From Planctomycetaceae bacterium (GTDB lineage: Bacteria > Planctomycetota > Planctomycetia > Planctomycetales > Planctomycetaceae): 6,185 nucleotides of DNA. The notes below the pieces were generated by a model. That model searched no databases and was not told the origin of the DNA. It was given only the letters and a program-made list of their open reading frames with translations. Positions 1 through 6,062 of the stretch are shown here, in pieces. Location of the stretch: assembly GCA_015487825.1 (NCBI GenBank), contig WFOZ01000378.1, positions 1-6,185 of the forward strand, in the 5' to 3' direction. How positions within the stretch are numbered: the first letter of the stretch is position 1; every line of letters begins with the position of its first letter. Made by a program: the position numbers and the translations under genes.

Positions 1-1
1 A

Positions 2-1264
2 GCCGTTCGGGAACTGGGTGGGACATCTAAATTATATCTCCCCATTAAAGATGACCGCGATCAGTTGCGTAGCGTGCTCGCCGATGCGATTGAGAATTGC
101 GATATCGTGATCCTCTCGGGGGGAACTTCCAAAGGGGAGGGCGATCTTTCGTATCATGCGGTGAGCGAATTGAACAACCCCGGCATCCTGGTGCATGGTG
201 TCACGCTCAAGCCGGGCAAGCCGGTCTGCCTGGCGGTAACGAACAAAAAGCCGGTTGTGGTTCTTCCGGGATTTCCAACTTCCGCGGTCTTCACTTTTCA
301 CGAATTCGTAGCTCCGATTGTTCGAGCCTTCGGTGGACATCCGGAAGCGGAGCGAAAAACAATCCCTGCTAAACTCGCCTGGAAGCTGAATTCATCCCGC
401 GGGCGAACGGAGTTTCTGCTGGTCAATTTAATCGAGGCAAATGATTCGTTGGTCGCGTATCCGCTCGGCAAAGGGTCCGGCTCGGTGACTACCTTCAGCA
501 GCGCGGATGGTTTTATCAAGATCGATCAGCACACCGAAATGCTCGAAGCCGGTGCTGTTTGTGAAGTGACGTTGATCAGCCCGGAACTGAAACCTGCGGA
601 TTTAACCGTCATCGGATCACATTGCCGAGGATTGGATATTCTGCTGGGGGCATTACAGGAACGCGGGTATTCAACAAAAGCATTTCATGTCGGCAGCGAA
701 GCCGGGGTGCGAGCCGCCAAACGGGGAGAGTGTGATATCGCCCCGTCTCACCTGCTCGATTCGCAAACAAATCGATACAACGAACACCTGCTTGAAGAGG
801 GCATTAAATTGGTGTCGGGGTATTTGCGAATGCAATCGTTCGTGTGCCGCCCGGATGATGATCGCTTTCAGTTTCCGCAAGGATCGATTGACCAGGCCGG
901 GTTACTGAAGCAAATACGAATGGCAAAAAACGCGGTGATGGTGAATCGCAATACCGGCAGCGGTACGCGAATGTTGATCGATCAATTGTTGCAGGGAGAT
1001 CAGCCAGTCGGTTATACGAATCAGCCGAAAACTCATCAGGCGGTTTGTGCAGCGATCAAACAAAATCGAGCCGACTGGGGAATTGCGATTGATACCGTTG
1101 CCCGCGATTACAGATTGCGATGCATTCCATTGAAACAGGAACAGTACGATTTCTTCATCCCAAAGGAGCGTCTGAACCGCCCGGCCGTGCAGGAGTTTTT
1201 GCGACTATTGAAAGAGAAGACCATCAGACAGCAACTGCGAGAGGTTGGTTTCGAACCGTGTTGA
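2..1264 (+). CDS. MoeA-like molybdopterin molybdenumtransferase fused to a PBP-like domain (5' end missing)
   Basis: The reading frame is open from base 2 to the TGA at 1262-1264, giving 420 visible residues; the N-terminus lies left of the window. Visible residues about 1-115 are the MoeA/MogA molybdopterin-binding fold: IVILSGGTSKGEGD (34-47) matches the family's SGG-S-G-D substrate loop, and VVVLPGFPTSAVFTFHEF matches the conserved LPG-P-SA segment. Residues about 120-190 fit MoeA C-terminal domain IV. From about residue 199 (ADLTVIGSHCRGLDILLG) to the end is a periplasmic-binding-protein-like domain (PF12727 type) with the typical NRNTGSGTR and ADWGIAI motifs. MoeA inserts molybdenum into adenylylated molybdopterin in the cytoplasm. 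What the appended domain binds is not shown; molybdate or tungstate sensing is inference. Similar fusions occur in archaea and some bacteria. The gene converges on the minus-strand gene ending at 1328, 63 bases away, with no clear terminator between them. Family assignment is secure; the symbol is left empty because of the fusion. Confidence 0.9.
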   Translation, partial: AVRELGGTSKLYLPIKDDRDQLRSVLADAIENCDIVILSGGTSKGEGDLSYHAVSELNNPGILVHGVTLKPGKPVCLAVTNKKPVVVLPGFPTSAVFTFHEFVAPIVRAFGGHPEAERKTIPAKLAWKLNSSRGRTEFLLVNLIEANDSLVAYPLGKGSGSVTTFSSADGFIKIDQHTEMLEAGAVCEVTLISPELKPADLTVIGSHCRGLDILLGALQERGYSTKAFHVGSEAGVRAAKRGECDIAPSHLLDSQTNRYNEHLLEEGIKLVSGYLRMQSFVCRPDDDRFQFPQGSIDQAGLLKQIRMAKNAVMVNRNTGSGTRMLIDQLLQGDQPVGYTNQPKTHQAVCAAIKQNRADWGIAIDTVARDYRLRCIPLKQEQYDFFIPKERLNRPAVQEFLRLLKEKTIRQQLREVGFEPC

Positions 1265-1327
1265 GAGGACAAAGGCGAGCCGGTTTCGCATTATTGAACG
1301 CAACCTGGCACACTGCCTTAGTTTCTA

Positions 1328-1762
1328 TTATAGCAGATCGTTTGGTGTCCGTTTGTCGGGCCAGCTTGGGAAGTTCGGTTTTTGAGGAAACAAGGTTAAC
1401 AGGTTGGGTATGTACTGTAGCCCCTCATTAGTTAGCCGACAGGCTGTAAATGTCGGATCTGCTGGCGACTCCAAATCGCCGCCTCCTTCAATCAATCGCG
1501 GTTGACTGGCAAGGAAATTTATTAATTGCAGGTATCGCGATTCAATTTCTAATCTCAATTCTCCCGCGTCATTATAGAGCCCCCCAACATAACCTCGATC
1601 CACGAATCTCAATCGGCATTCTTCAGCAGAGAGGTCACCAGTATAGAACAACGATAGCGTGACCACCTGATCCGAACACGATGTCCAACGATCCTGGTTT
1701 TGCGTATTGCCACGAAAGAATGTAGCCAGAAGCAGAGATTTATCAACAAAGGACAAGTTCAT
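1328..1762 (-). CDS. Hypothetical protein, 144 aa
   Basis: I do not recognise this family. The start chosen is the ATG at 1762-1760 (MNLSFVDKSLLLATFFRGN). Another ATG in frame at 1816-1814 would add 18 residues, and the frame stays open to 1924, but that extension runs into the repeat element at 1821-1977. No start has a good Shine-Dalgarno sequence. The protein has no signal peptide or membrane segment. It looks soluble, with a Leu-rich middle (LRLEIESRYLQLINFLASQ) and a distinctive C-terminus, LTNEGLQYIPNLLTLFPQK followed by PNFPSWPDKRT. The 'LTNEG' then 'FP.KP.FP.WPD.R' pattern resembles small uncharacterised planctomycete proteins I associate with this ending, but I cannot name a domain. 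Two cysteines (TSCSD, EECR) lie in the first half and a third (TACRLT) further on. Balanced amino acid composition and a long open frame without a gene opposite argue that it is real. It converges with the moeA-like gene. Confidence 0.6.
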   Translation of the reverse strand: MNLSFVDKSLLLATFFRGNTQNQDRWTSCSDQVVTLSLFYTGDLSAEECRLRFVDRGYVGGLYNDAGELRLEIESRYLQLINFLASQPRLIEGGGDLESPADPTFTACRLTNEGLQYIPNLLTLFPQKPNFPSWPDKRTPNDLL

Positions 1763-1820
1763 TTTAGGAACATTCGAAGAGATTGAGCCAGCCAATGACC
1801 AAATACTGTGTATCATAGTT

Positions 1821-1977
1821 GGCGGGTGGCCCAGCCACTTTAGTGGCTGGGGGCCGTCAGGCACAAGATGCTTGCGCCATGTGCGTCCCGTTTCATTTGT
1901 GTTTCCAATCAGATTGGAACCCACATGGTATATTCATCTTGTTGCTACGCAACCCGACCGCTAAAAGCGGACGGGCT
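1821..1977. repeat. Compound palindromic intergenic repeat (REPIN-like), about 157 bp
   Basis: The element is a nested set of hairpins arranged almost symmetrically. The left part has CCCAGCCAC (1830-1838), loop TTTA, GTGGCTGGG (1843-1851). The right part has CCCG-A-CCGCT (1953-1962), loop AAA, AGCGG-A-CGGG (1966-1975), preceded by GTTGC-TAC-GCAAC (1941-1953). Inside these, ACAAGATG (1863-1870) and CCATGTG (1877-1883) are mirrored by CACATGG (1922-1928) and CATCTTGT (1935-1942). The centre is CCAATC-A-GATTGG (1905-1917). Such outer hairpins joined by inverted inner arms are what two REP units in head-to-head orientation look like. No transposase is encoded inside, so any mobility would need a helper in trans. 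It sits between the 144-aa gene and the 75-aa gene. Being a repeat family elsewhere in the genome is inference; only one copy is in the window. Confidence 0.7.
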
Positions 1978-1984
1978 ACCCCGC

Positions 1985-2212
1985 TTACTTTTCGTTTATT
2001 GAATCAACAGGGCTTTCGGATGCCGGTAATGATTCCGGGTGACTTTTGTGGTAAGCCTCTAATGCCAGGCCAAGTTGCATCATGTTGTTTTTTACTCTTT
2101 GCCGCCTCGCCGACTCCCTTGACTGATGAACCAGTCCCCCCACAAATATCATTAGAAGTATTAATAGAATATAACCTGCAACAGATGAAAAAATCCATTC
2201 CAGTATTGTCAT
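1985..2212 (-). CDS. Small one-pass membrane protein resembling the N-terminus of DUF1559 pseudopilins, 75 aa
   Basis: The start is the ATG at 2212-2210, preceded by a purine-rich Shine-Dalgarno stretch (GAGGTGAGGGG, minus strand, 2226-2216); the frame is open 17 codons further upstream but those codons would read through that site. Residues about 3-29 (ILEWIFSSVAGYILLILLMIFVGGLV) form one hydrophobic helix. Directly after comes HQSRESARRQRVKNNMMQLG and LALEAYHKSH, which lines up with the planctomycete DUF1559 motif 'QQxREAARRxxCKNNLKQLGLALHNYHD'. DUF1559 proteins are type IV pilin-like secreted proteins usually several hundred residues long. This one stops 22 residues after the motif, so the beta-rich body is absent, and the Gly before the prepilin cleavage site is also absent (the protein begins M-T-I-L-E). 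It may be a stand-alone mini-pseudopilin, a membrane-anchored relic, or a truncated gene. It lies 97 bases downstream of hisF on the same strand. Function unknown. Confidence 0.7.
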   Translation of the reverse strand: MTILEWIFSSVAGYILLILLMIFVGGLVHQSRESARRQRVKNNMMQLGLALEAYHKSHPESLPASESPVDSINEK

Positions 2213-2215
2213 TTT

Positions 2216-2226
2216 CCCCTCACCTC
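2216..2226 (-). promoter_or_regulatory. Ribosome binding site of the 75-aa gene
   Basis: The minus strand reads GAGGTGAGGGG-AAA-ATG. The GAGG core is 10 bases and the AGGGG core 3 bases from the ATG at 2212. It decides the short start over the in-frame upstream options. Most other genes here have much weaker sites. Confidence 0.55.
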
Positions 2227-2309
2227 TACCACTCAACAATTTCATGAGTTCACTCTGTATCATTCATTCAGTAAAATCGGAGGGTCGCAGGTAACAATTC
2301 CCACGTCGA

Positions 2310-3089
2310 TTATACTTGCTCGACAAGCCGTACGGTGACGCCTTTTTCTGCCAAGTGTTGTTTGGTTTCGTTGATGGTGTATTCGCCGTAGTGGAAGATG
2401 CTGGCGGCGAGCGCAGCATCGGCTTTGCCTGCGGTGACGGCTTCATACATATGCTCGGGAGAACCGCAACCGCCGCTGGCGACAACGGGGATGCCGACTG
2501 CTTCTGCGACTGCGGAAGTGATTTCGATATCGAACCCATCTTTCGTGCCGTCGGCGTCCATTGAAGTCAGGACGATTTCACCGGCACCAAGTTCTTCAAT
2601 TCGTTTCGCCCACTCAACAACTTGCAGCCCGGTTGGAATTCTGCCGCCGTTGATGTGGACGTCCCAGAATTCTTTGCCCTCTTTCTGGATTCGTTTCGGA
2701 TCGATGTTGACCACAATGCACTGGCTGCCAAATCGTAGCGCGGCTTGCTTGACGAATTCCGGATCCTTCACCGCGGCTGTATTGATCGACACTTTATCGC
2801 AGCCCGATTCCAACAACGTGCGAATATCATCCACCGTACGAATACCTCCGCCCACGGTCAGCGGCATGAAGATTACTTCCGAAGTTCGCTTCACGACATC
2901 GAGAATGATCTCTCTTTTTTCATGCGATGCGGTGATATCCAGAAAGACGAGTTCGTCCGCTCCTTCTCTTTCATACCGCGATGCAATTTCGACCGGGTCG
3001 CCCGCATCACGCAAATTCAGAAAGTTGACACCCTTCACGACGCGCCCATCGTGAACATCAAGGCAAGGAATAATTCGTTTGGCAAGCAT
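2310..3089 (-). CDS. hisF: Imidazole glycerol phosphate synthase cyclase subunit HisF
   Basis: The 259-residue protein is a full-length (beta/alpha)8 barrel of the HisA/HisF family, close to the usual 250-260 residues. HisF, with the glutaminase HisH, converts PRFAR plus ammonia to imidazole glycerol phosphate and AICAR in the histidine pathway (cytoplasm), linking to purine synthesis. The start [20 protein letters not shown] is the canonical HisF N-terminus; the frame stays open 18 codons upstream, but that extension would run into the repeat at 3101-3175. The two catalytic aspartates are at D11 (IPCLD) and D130 (VVNIDPKR), exactly the family positions. Phosphate-binding segments are present: [10 protein letters not shown] (79-88) and [12 protein letters not shown] (203-214). 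No hisH or other his gene is in the window, so the gene is scattered from the pathway. It lies 90 bases downstream of eno. The Shine-Dalgarno signal is weak (GTGAG, minus strand) and abuts the repeat arm. Confidence 0.97.
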   Translation of the reverse strand: MLAKRIIPCLDVHDGRVVKGVNFLNLRDAGDPVEIASRYEREGADELVFLDITASHEKREIILDVVKRTSEVIFMPLTVGGGIRTVDDIRTLLESGCDKVSINTAAVKDPEFVKQAALRFGSQCIVVNIDPKRIQKEGKEFWDVHINGGRIPTGLQVVEWAKRIEELGAGEIVLTSMDADGTKDGFDIEITSAVAEAVGIPVVASGGCGSPEHMYEAVTAGKADAALAASIFHYGEYTINETKQHLAEKGVTVRLVEQV

Positions 3090-3100
3090 GGAAAACTCAC

Positions 3101-3175
3101 GTAGGGTCCGCTGTGCGGACCATCGAGTGATATTGAAAATCAAGTTTGTATTTTGGTCTGCACAGCAGACCCTAC
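3101..3175. repeat. REPIN: two inverted 21-bp hairpin-forming REP arms between hisF and eno
   Basis: Arm 1 (3101-3121) begins GTAGGGTCCGCTGTGCGGAC; arm 2 (3155-3175) is its reverse complement with two differences (C/G in arm 1 become T/A in the matching stem positions). Each arm folds alone: GGTCCGC-TGT-GCGGACC (3105-3121) and GGTCTGC-ACA-GCAGACC (3155-3171). The two differences are compensatory, so the 7-bp stem is kept in both arms. The arms are separated by 33 AT-rich bases. The element ends 4 bases from the eno stop codon and begins 11 bases upstream of the hisF ATG, filling almost the whole gap. It would be transcribed if eno and hisF are cotranscribed and could stabilise the eno 3' end or influence hisF translation (inference). 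Confidence 0.85.
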
Positions 3176-3179
3176 AATA

Positions 3180-4571
<1,392 letters not shown>

Positions 4572-4608
4572 CTAAACAAAGGCGTAAGAAGCCGTTGATG
4601 TGTCGGCC

Positions 4609-4818
4609 TTATCGCTTTTGTGACCGCGAAACTCGCCAAAAATAAATTGCCGCTGTAACCAGAATACCCCCTGCAAATACCGGCACAGAATGGTACGGTT
4701 CCAAAAGATAGTGCAGAGAAGAATCAGCCACATGCGGATTCCCATGACCAGGATGTGCTGGGAGTTTTCCGGTGGAAAACGTACAGATCAGCAATGTCAG
4801 CAAAGCAGTTTTTTTCAT
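4609..4818 (-). CDS. Small exported His-rich protein with C-terminal membrane anchor, 69 aa
   Basis: I do not recognise a named family. The start is taken as the ATG at 4818-4816 because MKKTALLTLLICTFSTGKLPAHP is a clean signal peptide (KK, hydrophobic core, cleavage likely near LPA-HP). An in-frame TTG eight codons upstream is less likely. The mature part opens with HPGHGNPHVADSSLHYLLEPYH, which carries five histidines, and continues into one hydrophobic segment (SVPVFAGGILVTAAIYFW, about residues 45-62) and a basic tail RVSRSQKR, which would sit on the cytoplasmic side. The expected form is a tiny periplasm-facing His-rich loop anchored in the membrane. Metal binding by the HPGHG..H..H..H cluster is plausible but inferred. 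It lies 97 bases after nadD and 157 bases before eno on the same strand. No good Shine-Dalgarno sequence is visible. Confidence 0.65.
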   Translation of the reverse strand: MKKTALLTLLICTFSTGKLPAHPGHGNPHVADSSLHYLLEPYHSVPVFAGGILVTAAIYFWRVSRSQKR

Positions 4819-4862
4819 GTGAGATTCATATTCAATTAACAAGAAATATTTCGGATGTGTAG

Positions 4863-4880
4863 AGTGCGTTGCAACGCACT
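4863..4880. repeat. 18-bp perfect palindrome
   Basis: AGTGCGTTGCAACGCACT reads the same on both strands. It lies in the 97-base gap between nadD and the 69-aa gene. There is no T run after it on either strand, so a rho-independent terminator is unlikely. It may be a REP-type repeat unit or a site for a dimeric DNA-binding protein; the sequence alone does not decide. Confidence 0.55.
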
Positions 4881-4915
4881 AAATCGATTGAAATAAAAAG
4901 GGGCGCCACTATTAA

Positions 4916-5521
4916 TTACGATCTCCGGTAGAGTCCATGTTCCAGAATATACCGTTCTACGGGCCGAGGTGTAAGGAAACGAATGGAGCGATTTTCGGAA
5001 ATTCGAAAACGTAAATCGCTGGCAGATATTGAAATTTGAGGCATTTCCAGAATCGTTACCGCTGACCTAATTGAATCGGGTAGATTGTTCACTACTTCAT
5101 GCAACTCTGCACTGGAGCTGCTGTCGCGATTGACGGCAATGATTCTGGCAAGCTCTGCGATTCGTTGCGGCTCCAACCAGTTTGGCAGATCGATCAAAGA
5201 ATCGGCCCCCATCAAAAAATGCAATTCGGCATCGGGAAACTGCTCTGCCATTTCAGTCAGTGTCTCAACCGTGTAGCTGGTCCCCTCCCGATTTAACTCG
5301 CGTTGATCAACGACAAATTCAGGAAATCCCGCGGTAGCGAGCTCAAGCATTTCGACTCGTTGTTTTCCAGTTGTGATTACCCGGTCCTGTTTATGCGGCG
5401 GTGAATAAGCAGGCAGAAAACGGACTTCGTCCAACCGGCAAGACTCACGAGCGGTTTCCGCCAGGATTAAATGCCCGTAGTGAACAGGATCGAATGTCCC
5501 GCCAAAGATGCCTAATTTCAT
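4916..5521 (-). CDS. nadD: Nicotinate-nucleotide adenylyltransferase NadD
   Basis: NadD transfers AMP from ATP to nicotinate mononucleotide, forming deamido-NAD in the last steps of NAD synthesis (cytoplasm). The 201 residues match the family length. The N-terminus MKLGIFGGTFDPVHYGHL carries the nucleotidyltransferase motif GGTFDPVHYGH (7-17). PAYSPPHK (38-44 region), TSYTVETL (81-88) and FLMGADSLIDLPNW (102-115) are NadD hallmarks, and the second ATP-binding motif appears as ISISASDLR (163-171), a variant of the usual ISSTxIR. The end, RPVERYILEHGLY, is also typical. The ATG at 5521-5519 gives the canonical start; a GTG five codons upstream is possible. The Shine-Dalgarno signal is weak. It is the first identifiable gene left of the non-coding parS region and is followed by the 69-aa gene. 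In many bacteria nadD is followed by rsfS; that gene is not here. Confidence 0.96.
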   Translation of the reverse strand: MKLGIFGGTFDPVHYGHLILAETARESCRLDEVRFLPAYSPPHKQDRVITTGKQRVEMLELATAGFPEFVVDQRELNREGTSYTVETLTEMAEQFPDAELHFLMGADSLIDLPNWLEPQRIAELARIIAVNRDSSSSAELHEVVNNLPDSIRSAVTILEMPQISISASDLRFRISENRSIRFLTPRPVERYILEHGLYRRS

Positions 5522-5554
5522 TAGATCGATCCGCACAATATATATGTTAGCTGG

Positions 5555-5573
5555 CCGGAAGGTTCACTTCCGG
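5555..5573. repeat. Hairpin upstream of nadD
   Basis: CCGGAAG (5555-5561), loop of 5, CTTCCGG (5567-5573) forms a perfect 7-bp stem 34 bases upstream of the nadD ATG. It would lie in the nadD leader or promoter region. No T run follows on either strand. It could be another REP-type unit or a leader structure. Confidence 0.4.
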
Positions 5574-5686
5574 GTAAATATCGGATCATTATTGGGGATC
5601 GGGACTGGAAAAGCAAAGTGGGCAGGGGGTTAACGCTCCCGGCTCGCATGAATTTTATTCTCAGCGAGTAAATGCGCAGCAGAAAA

Positions 5687-5734
5687 CAGTGTGGCAAGAT
5701 CCCCTCAAAGCTCAAAGCTCTTCTTGCCACACTG
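5687..5734 (-). terminator. Long hairpin, possible rho-independent terminator on the minus strand
   Basis: CAGTGTGGCAAGA (5687-5699) and TCTTGCCACACTG (5722-5734) pair perfectly over 13 bp around a 22-base loop. On the minus strand the stem is followed at once by TTTTCTG; on the plus strand no T run follows. It could therefore stop transcripts arriving from the insertion sequence before nadD. The loop contains a tandem CAAAGCT-CAAAGCT, unusual for a simple terminator, so a repeat element or structured RNA is the alternative. Confidence 0.4.
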
Positions 5735-5854
5735 AATTTCATATCGGCCCGCATAACCGTTTTTTTCGTATCGATGCAGAGATCAAGATGAGAAGCTCTC
5801 TGCACACCCAAAGCATAGGTCAGAAAACGACAGGAACAAAGTTTTTCTTAGAGA

Positions 5855-5925
5855 TTATCCATTAATTGAACGCCTGCGGTCCACAATTACATTTCGTTTC
5901 AGATAATTGTCCACCATTCTCCACA
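5855..5925 (+). promoter_or_regulatory. Cluster of degenerate DnaA-box-like 9-mers
   Basis: Against the consensus TTATCCACA, the same strand has TTCTCCACA (5917-5925, one mismatch), TTGTCCACC (5907-5915, two mismatches), TTATCCATT (5855-5863, two mismatches) and CGGTCCACA (5877-5885, three mismatches). They share orientation and lie directly left of the parS site. No perfect box is present, and matches this loose occur by chance, so this is only suggestive of an origin. Confidence 0.2.
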
Positions 5926-5928
5926 CAG

Positions 5929-5944
5929 CGTTTCACGTGAAACA
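5929..5944. promoter_or_regulatory. parS: parS site (ParB/Spo0J-binding centromere sequence)
   Basis: Bases 5930-5943 are the perfect palindrome GTTTCACGTGAAAC. The 16-mer CGTTTCACGTGAAACA matches the bacterial chromosomal parS consensus TGTTTCACGTGAAACA at 15 of 16 positions, differing only in the first base. ParB (Spo0J) proteins with the conserved helix-turn-helix load at this sequence, spread, and work with ParA and SMC in chromosome segregation. The site lies in a non-coding stretch 408 bases upstream of nadD and about 140 bases from a transposase gene end. No parA or parB gene is visible in the window. A 14-bp exact match to this well-known motif is very unlikely by chance. Confidence 0.85.
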
Positions 5945-6062
5945 ACTGAATTCCCAATAATTATCGAACCAGCCCCTTATTATGAGTGTCTCATTTTCAG
6001 TAGCGAACTGTGCAAAATACTTCAGCCATTTTTGTGGAGGATATCGAATTTTCAGTGGCATC

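Noticed and set aside
1819..2247. 142-aa plus-strand frame across the repeat element
   Set aside because: It translates the palindromic repeat and the opposite strand of the 75-aa gene; no recognisable domain.
2398..3054. 218-aa plus-strand frame opposite hisF
   Set aside because: It is antisense to an unambiguous hisF and is very rich in Ser/Thr/Pro, typical of a shadow frame.
3101..3175. REPIN hairpins as the rho-independent terminator of eno
   Set aside because: Neither stem is followed by a T run on the minus strand; the paired inverted arms fit a REPIN better.
5521..5811. 96-aa minus-strand frame upstream of and overlapping nadD
   Set aside because: No family features, composition unlike a folded protein, and it spans two hairpins; the region looks non-coding.
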